A stretch of DNA of 50,379 nucleotides from JACTMZ01 sp044359955 (GCA_044359955.1 JBIKLF010000018.1:1-50379); one strand, 5' to 3'. Positions 14,433 through 22,024 are shown, numbered from the stretch's first letter. The notes: generated by a model not told the origin, from the sequence alone. A program made the numbers and translations.

Positions 14433-14561
14433 AAAAAGGGGTCAGCCCCGTGTATTGACGCATTTGTCACATTCAGCTGCGAACTTTGCCCATGGCCCGC
14501 CAACTGCGCACCGAATACGAGGGGGCGATTTATCATATGATGAATCGCGGCGACCGCGGTG
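14433..14561 (+). pseudogene. Truncated REP-associated tyrosine transposase (RAYT/Y1), remnant A
   Basis: A 5' leader AAAAAGGGGTCAGCCCCGTG precedes an ATG at 14492 encoding MARQLRTEYEGAIYH, then MMNRGDRG, the N-terminus of IS200-like RAYT proteins. Homology stops after about 23 codons. The HUH motif and catalytic Tyr regions are missing, so it cannot be functional. A second remnant at 21894-22020 shares the leader and breaks off at the same point (CGCGGTG). Confidence 0.8.
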
Positions 14562-14738
14562 TACCAACCAAGCCGTGCTTATGCCCCACGACGTTGCCCC
14601 GCGCCCGTTGCACAACAATGAGCCGTGAAAATTCCAAACGGGCGCGGGTTCGAGCAGGGCACCGACGGCGTGGACACCCCACCGTCGCATCCTTTTCTCC
14701 GCTGGTGCGCAGAGAGGCTCACCAAACAGTTATACCCA
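14562..14738. other. Non-coding patchwork after the RAYT remnant
   Basis: No gene is convincing here. The sequence has short GC-rich blocks (GACGGCGTGGACACCCCACC, a weak stem) and no family resemblance I can recognise. It lies between the transposase remnant and the family C repeat. Confidence 0.4.
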
Positions 14739-14914
14739 GGGCCCATCGCCTTGGGATTTTGTCCTTCGGTCCCGGGGTAGGGTCGGACCTCCGGGCCGAC
14801 CGTGAACATTCTCTGGGATTTGACGCGGCCGGGCCAACCGGAACGCAGTGAAGATGGCCCCTAGGCAAAGGCCCAGCCCGACCACTCGATCCATCGTCGA
14901 AAAGAAAAGGACGT
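14739..14914 (+). repeat. Dispersed structured repeat, family C copy 1
   Basis: About 175 bp starting GGGCCCATCGCCTTGGG. It contains GTCCTTCGG, CCCGGGGTAGGGTCGGACCT, GGGCCGACCG, CCAACCGGAACGCAGTGAAG and CCCCTAGGCAAAGGCCCAGC, and ends near AAGGACGTTG. Copies at 17971-18125 and 24506-24684 share these blocks in the same order and orientation. No sustained reading frame is shared, which suggests a mobile non-coding element or a conserved intergenic RNA. Confidence 0.75.
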
Positions 14915-15264
14915 TGGGATGAGCCGGAACGATGCCGTTGAAGACGCAATAAAAGCGCGGCTGGGCCCGGTTTTCCAGGGTGCACGGCCGTTCCGGCCGT
15001 ATTGTCTGATCGTGACGGGCTCCGAATTGGCAGCCTGAGGTAGGGACGCGCGGCTCGCGCGTCCGTTGGTTGGTGATCGGACGAGCGGCCGCTCGTCCCT
15101 ACCTTCTGAACGAACATTTCCTTCTGCTGCAGCCCGTCCATCGCCGCGGCTTCTGCATGAATCCGGATGAGTCAACTCTCGCCCCGGCACGCCTCTGTGG
15201 CAGCGCCGGAAAAGGCTGAATGTTTTGCCTAATTACGGCTGAGCGGTGTTATTTATGAGACCCG
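14915..15264. repeat. fucP upstream region with family B palindromic repeat
   Basis: The span contains a hairpin ACGGCCG-TTC-CGGCCGT (about 14985-15001). A family B element follows at 15039-15103: GGTAGGGACGCGCGGCTCGCG paired with GCGTCC, then CGGACGAGCGGCCGCTCGTCCCTACC as the other half. A copy lies at 26189-26254. The last ~40 bp before fucP (TTGCCTAATTACGG, TTATTTATGAG) are the only AT-richer stretch and could hold the fucP promoter. No gene is apparent. Confidence 0.65.
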
Positions 15265-16515
15265 GTGCCGATCAAAGCCAACTCGCATTCCGTCATTCCG
15301 CGCGGCGCCCTCTGGCCGTTCGCTTTGCTGGCCAGTTGTTTCCTCTGGTGGGGTCTGGCCAACAATCTGACCGATCCGCTGGTCAAGGTCTTCAAGGAGA
15401 TCTTCGGGATGTCGACCTTTCAGGCGTCGCTGATCCAGATGGCTTTTTACGGTGGGTATTTTTGCATGGCGCTGCCGGGGGCAATGATTGCGCGGCGTTT
15501 CAATTACAAGACCGGCGTGCTCGTCGGCTTGGGGCTCTACGCGGCGGGATGCTTCCTGCTTTATCCGGCCATGCTGACCGCGCAGTTCGCCTTTTTCTGC
15601 TTCGCGTTCTACGTGCTGGCCTGCGGCCTCGGCATCCTCGAGACCAACGCCAATCCCTACGTGCTGGCGCTTGGTTCGGCGGAATCGGCCACGCGGCGGC
15701 TCAACTTTGCCCAGTCTTTCAATCCGGTCGGCTCCGTGGCCGGTATTCTTATTTGCCAGGTCTTCATCATGGCGCATCTGCCGTTCAACGACGATGGACA
15801 ACTGGCCATGGCCCCCGCCGAAGTGCCGGCCGCGCTTTCTACCGTGATCGCGCCCTACATCGCCATCGCCCTGGTCCTGCTCGTGGTCTGGCTGCTCATC
15901 TTGGCCGCCAAAATGCCGTTGGCCGCGGAACAGGATGACAAAGTGCCCTTCGCCGCGGCGGCCGGACGCTTGCTGCGCCATCCGTTCTACCTCTTCGCCG
16001 TCTTCGCGCAGTTCTGCTACGTCGGACTGCAGATCACCGTCTGGACCTACACCAATTTTTACATCCCCGAGCAAATCGGCGTCTCGCAAGAGGTCGCGTT
16101 GCAATACCACACGGCGGCTCTTGTGCTCTTTGGGCTCGCGCGTTGGCTCTTCACCGGCCTGATGAATTACTTCCGCGCCGCCACCCTGCTCGCCTTGGCC
16201 GCGCTGTCCGGGTTGCTTCTTTCGCTGGTCGTCGTCTTTGTCGGCGGCATGGCCGGAGTCATCGCCCTCGTGGCGCTGTCCGGTTGCATGTCGCTCATGT
16301 TCCCGACGATTTTCGGACTCGGCTGTTCGGTCGTCCGTGAGGACACCAAGCTGGCCTCCTCCGGCATGATCATGGCCATCATCGGCGGGGCGATCATCAC
16401 GCCCGCGCAGGGCGCGTTGCTCGACACGTTCGGCGTCCGTCTCTCCTACCTGCTGCCGCTCGGCTGCTTCGCGGTCATTTTCTTTTTCGCAATGACGGCC
16501 CGCCGCCGCGCTTGA
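15265..16515 (+). CDS. fucP: L-fucose:H+ symporter (MFS)
   Basis: Inner-membrane importer of L-fucose, 416 residues with about 12 hydrophobic segments. Family motifs include LASCFLWWGLANNLTDPLVK in TM1, QMAFYGGYFCMALPGAMIARRF, and ACGLGILETNANPYVLALG with the Glu-Thr-Asn-Asn site of FucP (near residues 125-132). NFAQSFNPVGS comes next. The start is a GTG at 15265 opening VPIKANSHSVIPRG. It faces the AraC-type gene convergently across a 2.1-kb insert, and the last 36 bases of the gene belong to a 48-bp direct repeat found again at 18618-18665. Confidence 0.94.
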   Translation: MPIKANSHSVIPRGALWPFALLASCFLWWGLANNLTDPLVKVFKEIFGMSTFQASLIQMAFYGGYFCMALPGAMIARRFNYKTGVLVGLGLYAAGCFLLYPAMLTAQFAFFCFAFYVLACGLGILETNANPYVLALGSAESATRRLNFAQSFNPVGSVAGILICQVFIMAHLPFNDDGQLAMAPAEVPAALSTVIAPYIAIALVLLVVWLLILAAKMPLAAEQDDKVPFAAAAGRLLRHPFYLFAVFAQFCYVGLQITVWTYTNFYIPEQIGVSQEVALQYHTAALVLFGLARWLFTGLMNYFRAATLLALAALSGLLLSLVVVFVGGMAGVIALVALSGCMSLMFPTIFGLGCSVVREDTKLASSGMIMAIIGGAIITPAQGALLDTFGVRLSYLLPLGCFAVIFFFAMTARRRA

Positions 16516-16527
16516 AGTCCCGCGGTG
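16480..16527. repeat. 48-bp direct repeat, left copy (fucP 3' end)
   Basis: From TTCTTTTTCGCAATGACGGC through the fucP stop to GCGGTG. The same 48 bases with one C/G difference occur at 18618-18665 in the 3' end of the AraC-type gene. The copies bracket about 2.1 kb containing the AAA/DUF4143 gene and repeats. Confidence 0.9.
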
Positions 16528-16639
16528 GCCTCTTGGGATTTCGAAAATAACAGCGTTGAAGCTTAATTTTGCTTTTAGATAAAGGGCTGTCTTTCTAAAG
16601 CCGTCTTGCAGTTTTTTATTACAGTGGTAGATTCCGGGC

Positions 16640-17953
16640 ATGAAACGGTTGGTTGAAGGAGAATTGCTGGCTTGGAAGGACGCAGGGCACCACCGCAAAC
16701 CTCTGGTGCTCCGCGGGGCCAGGCAGGTGGGCAAGACGTGGCTGGTTGAGCGATTTTTGGCTCCGCGGTTTGAGAATTTTGTCAAAATCGACTTTGAAAA
16801 GCGCCGCGATTTGAGGGCGATTTTCGAGGAAAATTTGGAGCCGGCGAGGCTTCTCAACGCTTTGGAAATCGCCGGTGGACGGATCACGCCGGGGAAGACC
16901 CTACTTTTCTTCGACGAGATCCAAGCCTGTCCGCGTGCCTTGGCCGCGCTGCGGTATTTTTACGAGGAAATGCCGGAGCTGCACATCGTGTCGGCCGGCT
17001 CTCTCCTGGAATTTGCTCTCGCCGACATTTCGGTGCCGGTGGGGCGGTTGCGCTACCTGCGGGTCGGGCCGATGAATTTCCAGGAGTATCTTCTCGCTCT
17101 GGGCAAGGAGGTCATGGCCGAAGCGTTGCGGGGCAACCCGGAATCGATCGACGCCGCTTCCCACGGTCAGGTTCTGCAGGAGCTGCGGAACTATTTTTTT
17201 GTGGGCGGCATGCCCGAGGCGGTCAAGGTGTGGCGGGACACCGGTTCCCTGCGCGAGGCGGCCCGTGGGCAGGAGGAAATCCTGCAGTCCCTGCGGGACG
17301 ATTTTTCCAAATACACGCCGCGGGTGGCGATGGATTGTCTGGATGGCGTGCTGCAAAATGCGGCCAGAAGCGTCGGCCAACAGCTCAAATACACCAAGTT
17401 GGATGCCGGTCATTCCGGGCCGACCAATCGCAAAGCATTCGACCTTCTCTGCCAGGCCCGGTTGCTGCACCGGATTCCCGCCTGCGATCCATCGGGGCTC
17501 CCGCTGGGCGCGACGGCCAACCCGGTCAAATTCAAGGCGGCAATGCTCGACATCGGCTTGATGCAACGGGCCTGCCGCTTGCCGGTGGAGACGGCTCTGG
17601 AGCCGGATGATTTGCTTTCGCTTTACCGGGGAAAACTGGCCGAACAATTCGTCGCCCAAGAGATGTTGGCCGCCGGCGAGGGCGAATTGTTCTATTGGGC
17701 ACGCGAGGCACGGGGCAGCAGCGCCGAGGTGGACTACCTCGTTGTCAGGGCCGGGAAAATTCTTCCCGTGGAGGTGAAATCCGGAGAAGCCGGCGCGCTG
17801 CGCAGTCTGCATCTTTTTTTGCAAAATTATCCGCACTGCCCCGCGGGGGTCGTTCTTTCGTCTCGTCCGCCCGCCCGACTGGCGGAACAAAGACTGTGCT
17901 TTCTCCCGCTCTATCTGGCCGGCCAACTGAACCGCCCGGACCTCGAACTTTAG
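16640..17953 (+). CDS. AAA-family ATPase with C-terminal DUF4143 domain
   Basis: A 437-residue protein of the widespread AAA_14-DUF4143 family, whose cellular role is poorly understood. Walker A is LRGARQVGKTWLVE (about 25-37), Walker B is KTLLFFDEIQACPRAL (about 88-102), and SAGSLLEFAL matches sensor 1. The C-terminal half has NRKAFDLLCQARLLHRIPA, FKAAMLDIGLMQ and a nuclease-like AEVDYLV-(8)-PVEVKSG pattern. Its leader is AT-richer than the surroundings. The gene lies within the 2.1-kb segment flanked by 48-bp direct repeats, consistent with acquisition as accessory DNA between fucP and the AraC gene. Confidence 0.9.
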   Translation: MKRLVEGELLAWKDAGHHRKPLVLRGARQVGKTWLVERFLAPRFENFVKIDFEKRRDLRAIFEENLEPARLLNALEIAGGRITPGKTLLFFDEIQACPRALAALRYFYEEMPELHIVSAGSLLEFALADISVPVGRLRYLRVGPMNFQEYLLALGKEVMAEALRGNPESIDAASHGQVLQELRNYFFVGGMPEAVKVWRDTGSLREAARGQEEILQSLRDDFSKYTPRVAMDCLDGVLQNAARSVGQQLKYTKLDAGHSGPTNRKAFDLLCQARLLHRIPACDPSGLPLGATANPVKFKAAMLDIGLMQRACRLPVETALEPDDLLSLYRGKLAEQFVAQEMLAAGEGELFYWAREARGSSAEVDYLVVRAGKILPVEVKSGEAGALRSLHLFLQNYPHCPAGVVLSSRPPARLAEQRLCFLPLYLAGQLNRPDLEL

Positions 17954-17970
17954 AGCATTCTGCGCAAAGA

Positions 17971-18125
17971 ACCCATCGCCTTGGGACTTTGTCCTTCGGC
18001 CCCGGGGTAGGGTCGGACCTTTGCCTAGGGGCCATCTTGACTGCGTTCCGGTTGGGCCGACCGCGAACCTTCTCGGGGATTCGACCCGGCCGGTCCAACC
18101 GGAACGCAGTCAAGATAGCCCCTAG
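17971..18125 (+). repeat. Family C copy 2 with a 31-bp-arm hairpin
   Basis: Starts CCCATCGCCTTGGGACTTTG and keeps the family C blocks. Between GGTCGGACCT and GGGCCGACCG it carries an inverted insert, CTAGGGGCCATCTTGACTGC onward (18025-18055), complementary at 30 of 31 positions to 18095-18125. The result is a very stable stem with a 39-base loop. It lies about 18 bp after the ATPase stop, so it may terminate that transcript or mark an inversion event. Confidence 0.75.
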
Positions 18126-18200
18126 TCCCTGAACCCGCGCACGGCGGGTGCGGTTGGGGAGCCCCTGAACCCGCGCGTTGGCGGGTGTGTGCTGGGGAGT
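18126..18200. repeat. Two imperfect tandem GC-rich units
   Basis: Two units of about 36-38 bp, each with CCCTGAACCCGCGC, then a GGCGGGTG block and a G-rich end (TTGGGGAG, CTGGGGAG). Each unit can fold (CCCGC/GCGGG). Only two units are present, with no spacer pattern. Confidence 0.6.
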
Positions 18201-18228
18201 AACTGGGGCTACCATCACTGCCAGGGGC

Positions 18229-18368
18229 AAAGGCACCGACGCTCATATCAGTTGGTTGCCTGCGGCAACCCGTCTCGCCAAGCCTCGGCTGAGCGCCGCT
18301 ACATCTCGACAAAAACTTGTAGCGGCGGGCTATGACCGTCGGTGCCTAAAAACACTTCGAGTTACTCG
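18229..18368 (-). repeat. Dispersed structured repeat, family D copy 1
   Basis: Runs from AAGGCACCGACGCTCATA to CACTTCGAGTTACTCG. It contains a stem CGCCGCTACA/TGTAGCGGCG around TCTCGACAAAAACT. The same element lies in inverted orientation at the right edge of the window (50278-50379). This copy has about 40 extra bases (GGTTGCCTGCGGCAACC region) near its start. Confidence 0.75.
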
Positions 18369-18452
18369 GGAGTAACTGGGGCCGGATCCGACTGCGAGCT
18401 TGGGCAGGCAGAGGTCAGAAAGCCACGCATGGAAGAGGATGACAGAAGATGG

Positions 18453-18530
18453 TGTTTGCGCCGCTGACACGGCGCAAACACAGTCCTCGGAGAGATGCCA
18501 TGAGCGGGGCGCGTGTCAGCGCGCCCCGCT
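18453..18530. other. Pair of perfect hairpins with mutually complementary loops
   Basis: Hairpin 1 has arms TGTTTGCGCCG (18453-18463) and CGGCGCAAACA (18470-18480) with loop CTGACA. Hairpin 2 has arms AGCGGGGCGCG (18503-18513) and CGCGCCCCGCT (18520-18530) with loop TGTCAG. The six-base loops are exact reverse complements, so a kissing interaction is possible. Outside them AGAAGATG (18444-18451) can pair with CATCTTCT (18541-18548). No open frame of note is present. It could be a structured RNA or a DNA hairpin element. Confidence 0.6.
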
Positions 18531-18588
18531 TATCCTCTTTCATCTTCTTCTATTTGACCGCTTCGCTCAGCTCTCCGAGCTGTCTGTC

Positions 18589-19500
18589 TTACTGCGCTCG
18601 GCTGTGGCTTGCCTTTATTCTTTTTCGCAATGACGGCCCGCCGCCGCGCTTGAAGTCGCGCGGTGCCGTGCCGTGGATTTGCTTGAAGACGCGGGAGAAG
18701 TGGTAGGGGTCTTCGAAGCCGACGGCGTGCCCGGCGGCTTTGACCGTGAGGTCGGACTGTTGCAGCAGCCGGGCGGCATGGTGCATGCGCAGGCGGGCGA
18801 GGAATTGGGACGGGGTTTGGCCGGTGTGCTGGCGGAAGAGCCGCGAGAAATATTCCGGGCCGACCCGGCACGCGCGGGCGGCGGCGCCAGGACCGGGAAC
18901 ACTCGCGTAGTGGGCCGCCAAATAATCGCGGCAGCGCTCGAAGACGAGGCGGCGCTGCGCGGCCGGACGCGGAGTGGTGTCCGGTTGGGCTCCGAGCCGG
19001 ACCAGCAGGGCGTGCAGCACGGCGGCGGTGACCTTCGTTTGTGCCTCAGGCGGTAAAGCGGCGCAGGAGAGTAGTTGCTCATAGAGGTCCGCCGCCGGCC
19101 GCCAGTCCGCGAGATGGCGCACACGCCGTGTCGCCAAACCCGCGGCTTGCAGTTCGCGTCGGGCCGCCGTGCCGCGGAAGTCGGCGAAATATTTCCCGTG
19201 CGGACCGCGTCCGGCGGCGCGGATGCCCCCGGCCTGCCCGGGGCCGTAGCTGACGATGGTTCCAGCCCCGGCGGCCACCCAGCGCCCGCTGCGGCGCACC
19301 TCCCAGGAACCGCTTTCCAGAATCTCCACCGCGTGCCACGGGAAGGAGGGACGGTCGACAACGAAGTCCGGTCCGCACTCCTCGTAACCGGCGCACACCA
19401 GGGCGAGTGGCCGGCGCCCGGCGGCCTCGAGAAAGATGTAGCGTCCGCGCCGGATGTGCGGTGCGACAAATCCGGGCGGAGGGAGGGGGCGGGAAGCCAT
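18589..19500 (-). CDS. AraC-family transcriptional regulator
   Basis: Sugar-responsive activator type, about 303 residues. The N-terminal part resembles a cupin-like sensor domain (HAVEILESGSWEVRRSG, GAGTIVSYGPGQAGG). The C-terminal two-HTH domain is clear: RDYLAAHYASVPGPGAAARA, GPEYFSRLFRQHTGQTPSQFLARLRM and LTVKAAGHAVGFEDPYHFSRVFKQIHGTAPRDFKR. I prefer the ATG at 19500; a TTG ten codons upstream is the alternative. The family normally ends just after the second HTH. Here about 15 further residues are encoded by the 48-bp repeat shared with fucP and adjoining sequence. It is divergent from fucU and convergent with fucP, so fucose-gene control is likely. Confidence 0.9.
   Translation of the reverse strand: MASRPLPPPGFVAPHIRRGRYIFLEAAGRRPLALVCAGYEECGPDFVVDRPSFPWHAVEILESGSWEVRRSGRWVAAGAGTIVSYGPGQAGGIRAAGRGPHGKYFADFRGTAARRELQAAGLATRRVRHLADWRPAADLYEQLLSCAALPPEAQTKVTAAVLHALLVRLGAQPDTTPRPAAQRRLVFERCRDYLAAHYASVPGPGAAARACRVGPEYFSRLFRQHTGQTPSQFLARLRMHHAARLLQQSDLTVKAAGHAVGFEDPYHFSRVFKQIHGTAPRDFKRGGGPSLRKRIKASHSRAQ
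18618..18665. repeat. 48-bp direct repeat, right copy (AraC gene 3' end)
   Basis: Matches 16480-16527 at 47 of 48 positions, same orientation. On the minus strand it encodes the end of the AraC-type protein; on the plus strand it equals the fucP terminus including its stop. See the left copy. Confidence 0.9.
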
Positions 19501-19586
19501 GGAGGTCAAAAATATCCATGATTTGATCAAGCCGATCCATTGAAAACCACCGCCAGTTGCATGACGGTCAGAAGGCGCTCCCCATC

Positions 19587-20030
19587 ATGCTCAAAGGAAT
19601 CCATCCCGCCATCAGCCCCGACCTGCTCAAAACGCTGGCCGAGATGGGCCACGGTGACGAAATCGTCTTGGCCGACGCCCATTTCCCGGGACACAGCATG
19701 AATGGCCGTGTCCTGCGCGCGGATGGTCTGGCCGCGACCGCTCTTTTGTCCGGCATTCTGCCGCTCTTCGAGCTCGATGCTTACGCCCCGCCCTTGGTCA
19801 TGATGTCAGCCGTTCCCGGCGACACCCTTGATCCCGCCGTGGAGGAGAAATACCTCGCGGCTATCCGTGCCGTTTGTCCGGATGCTCCCGCACCGGAACG
19901 CATCGACCGTTTTGCTTTTTACGAACGTGCCAAAAGCGCTTACGCCGTGGTCATGACCGGAGAGACCGCCAAATACGGCAACATCGTCCTGAAAAAAGGA
20001 GTCACGGGAGACCGGAAGGCGGAGAGTTGA
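19587..20030 (+). CDS. fucU: L-fucose mutarotase
   Basis: Interconverts alpha and beta L-fucose anomers to feed the isomerase. The RbsD/FucU family is recognisable from MLKGIHPAISPDLLKTLAEMGHGDEIVLADAHFPG, with the active-site His and Asp of this motif, and from FYERAKSAYAVVMTGETAKYGNIVLKKG at the end. I start it at 19587; the in-frame ATG ten codons upstream lacks family similarity. The reading frame runs about nine residues past the usual GNIVLKKG terminus, into the GACCGGAAGGCGGAG repeat at 20008. The original stop appears to have been lost to repeat sequence. fucI follows. Confidence 0.93.
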   Translation: MLKGIHPAISPDLLKTLAEMGHGDEIVLADAHFPGHSMNGRVLRADGLAATALLSGILPLFELDAYAPPLVMMSAVPGDTLDPAVEEKYLAAIRAVCPDAPAPERIDRFAFYERAKSAYAVVMTGETAKYGNIVLKKGVTGDRKAES

Positions 20031-20046
20031 AACCGGAAACGGGAAG
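20008..20046. repeat. CCGGAA/GGCGGAG repeat after fucU
   Basis: The block GAGACCGGAAGGCGGAGAG, then TTGAAACCGGAAACGGGAAG, is similar to the flanks of the four-helix-bundle gene (3579-3610 and 3968-4001). It provides the last codons of fucU. The next ~55 bp up to fucI are AT-rich (GAACACTGAACACTAAACAC), with no Shine-Dalgarno motif. Confidence 0.6.
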
Positions 20047-20104
20047 ACGAAGAAAGCTCAATCATTTACCGAACACTGAACACTAAACACTAAAAACTCA
20101 TCCT

Positions 20105-21868
20105 ATGACCAATCTCCCCAAAGTCGGCATCCGCCCGACGATCGACGGCCGTCTCGGCGGCGTGCGTGAATCGCTCGAAGCCCAAACCATGGGCATGGCC
20201 AAAGCCACGGCCAAACTCATCGCCTCCAAGCTGCGCTATCCGACCGGCGAACCAGTCAAGTGCGTCATTGCCGACACTTGTATCGGCGGCGTGGTCGAGG
20301 CGGCGGCCTGCGCGGAAAAGTTCCGCAAGGAAAATGTCGGTGTCTCGCTGACCGTCACGCCTTGCTGGTGCTACGGATCGGAAACCATGGACGCCGACCC
20401 GCTCATCCCCAAGGCGGTCTGGGGCTTCAACGGCACGGAGCGTCCGGGTGCGGTCTATCTCGCCGCCGTGCTGGCCGGCCACACGCAAAAGGGCCTGCCG
20501 GCCTTCGGGATTTACGGGCAAGACGTGCAGGACGCGGGGGACAAAAAGATTCCCGCCGACGTCGAGGAGAAGATTCTGCGCTTCGTCCGCGCCGGTCTCG
20601 TCGCAGCGACGATGCGCGGGCGCGCTTATCTGGCCATGGGTGGAACCTCGATGGGTATCGCCGGGTCGATCGTCGATCCCGCGTTCTTCGAGCGCTGGCT
20701 CGGCATGCGCGTCGAGTCGGTCGACATGACCGAGTTCATCCGCCGCATCGAGCGCGGCATCTATGACAAAGCGGAATTCGCCAAAGCGCTCAAGTGGGTC
20801 AAAGCGAATTGCAAGGAAGGCAAGGATTGGAACAGCCCGAAAACCAAACGTTCGCGCCAGCAACTCGATGCGGAATGGGAAACCTCCGTCAAGATGGCCC
20901 TCATCGCGCGCGATCTTATGGTCGGCAATCCGCAACTGGCCAAGATGGGTTTCGGCGAAGAGGCCCAGGGGCATTATGCCATTGCCTCGGGATTCCAGGG
21001 CCAGCGTCAGTGGACCGACCACATGCCGAACGGCGACTTTCTCGAGGCCATCCTCAGCACGTCCTTCGATTGGAGCGGTCCGCGCGCGCCCTATATCGTG
21101 GCCACGGAGAACGACGCGCTCAATGGCGCGAGCATGCTCTTCGGTCACCTCCTGACCAATACCGCACAGATTTTCGCCGACTTGCGCACTTATTGGAGTG
21201 CCGAGGCCATGGAACGCGTCTCGGGCGAAACTCCGTCCGGTGCGGCGGCGCAGGGGGTTCTGCATCTGATCAATTCCGGACCCGCGGCCCTCGACGGTTG
21301 CGGCGAACAGACGATCAACGGCCAACCGGCCATGAAACCGTTCTGGGACATCACGCCGCAGGAAATCAAAGCCTGCCTCGGCGCCACGACATGGCACCCG
21401 TCGATCACGGAATATTTTCCCGGCGGCGGCTGGAGCACGCGTTATGTCACGCGCGGCGGCATGCCGGCCACGATCTACCGCCTCAATCTCGTGCAGGGTC
21501 TCGGCCCCGCCTTGCAAATCGCCGAGGGCCAGACGGTCGAGCTGCCGGCCAAGACGCACCGCCTGCTCGAGGAGCGCACCAATCCGACCTGGCCGACCAC
21601 ATGGTTCGCGCCGCGGCTCACGGGCGGTGGGCCCTTCGGCGACACCTACTCGGTCATGAACAACTGGGGCGCCAACCACTGCGTCATGAGTTACGGCCAC
21701 ATCGGCGCGGATCTCATCAGTTTGGCCAGCGTGCTGCGCATCCCGGTTTACATGCACAATGTCGGCCGCGCGCAGGTCTTCCGTCCGAGTGCCTGGGCCG
21801 CTTTCGGCACCGACGACCTGATGGGCGCCGACTTCCGGGCCTGCGCCAATTTTGGGCCCCTTTACTGA
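20105..21868 (+). CDS. fucI: L-fucose isomerase
   Basis: Converts L-fucose to L-fuculose in the cytosol, using Mn2+. The 587-residue length fits the ~590-residue family. Clear segments include KVGIRPTIDGRLGGVRESLE at the N-terminus, TPCWCYGSETMD, FGIYGQDVQDA, LAMGGTSMGIAGSIVDPAFFE and ATENDALNGASMLFGHLLTNTAQIFADLRTYWS with a metal-ligand region. AWHPS-type (ATTWHPSITEYFPGGGWSTRY) and SYGHIGADLISLASVLRIPVYMHN complete the pattern. It follows fucU by 74 bp. A RAYT remnant begins 25 bp after its stop. Fuculose would then need a kinase; no fucK is visible. Confidence 0.96.
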   Translation: MTNLPKVGIRPTIDGRLGGVRESLEAQTMGMAKATAKLIASKLRYPTGEPVKCVIADTCIGGVVEAAACAEKFRKENVGVSLTVTPCWCYGSETMDADPLIPKAVWGFNGTERPGAVYLAAVLAGHTQKGLPAFGIYGQDVQDAGDKKIPADVEEKILRFVRAGLVAATMRGRAYLAMGGTSMGIAGSIVDPAFFERWLGMRVESVDMTEFIRRIERGIYDKAEFAKALKWVKANCKEGKDWNSPKTKRSRQQLDAEWETSVKMALIARDLMVGNPQLAKMGFGEEAQGHYAIASGFQGQRQWTDHMPNGDFLEAILSTSFDWSGPRAPYIVATENDALNGASMLFGHLLTNTAQIFADLRTYWSAEAMERVSGETPSGAAAQGVLHLINSGPAALDGCGEQTINGQPAMKPFWDITPQEIKACLGATTWHPSITEYFPGGGWSTRYVTRGGMPATIYRLNLVQGLGPALQIAEGQTVELPAKTHRLLEERTNPTWPTTWFAPRLTGGGPFGDTYSVMNNWGANHCVMSYGHIGADLISLASVLRIPVYMHNVGRAQVFRPSAWAAFGTDDLMGADFRACANFGPLY

Positions 21869-21893
21869 GTGTTGGCCGGGAAGGGGCCAATCC

Positions 21894-22020
21894 AAAAAGG
21901 GGTCAGTCCCGCGTATTGACGCCCTTGCTCCTCATGGCAAATTTCATTGACGGTCTGCCGACTGCGCACGGAATACGAGGGGGCGATTTACCATGTGATG
22001 AATCGCGGCAACCGCGGTGG
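21894..22020 (+). pseudogene. Truncated RAYT/Y1 transposase, remnant B
   Basis: Leader AAAAAGGGGTCAGTCCCGCG, then codons for CRLRTEYEGAIYHVMNRGNRG, the N-terminus of IS200-like REP-associated transposases. The usual ATG is replaced (TTGACGGTC in its place). The copy ends at CGCGGTG, exactly where remnant A ends, and the Fic gene's stop codon lies 5 bases on. Both remnants have plus orientation. Confidence 0.8.
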
Positions 22021-22024
22021 ACTT

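Noticed and set aside
14640..14740. tRNA-like GGTTCGAG segment
   Set aside because: No acceptor, D or anticodon stem could be formed around it. No tRNA or rRNA gene was found elsewhere in the window.
14719..15190. Minus-strand ORFs over the family C and B repeats
   Set aside because: Similar frames appear only because the repeats recur; composition is Arg/Pro/Ser-rich and the frames are not conserved between copies.
18126..18200. Possible CRISPR or direct-repeat array
   Set aside because: Only two adjacent imperfect units with no spacers and no cas genes in the window.
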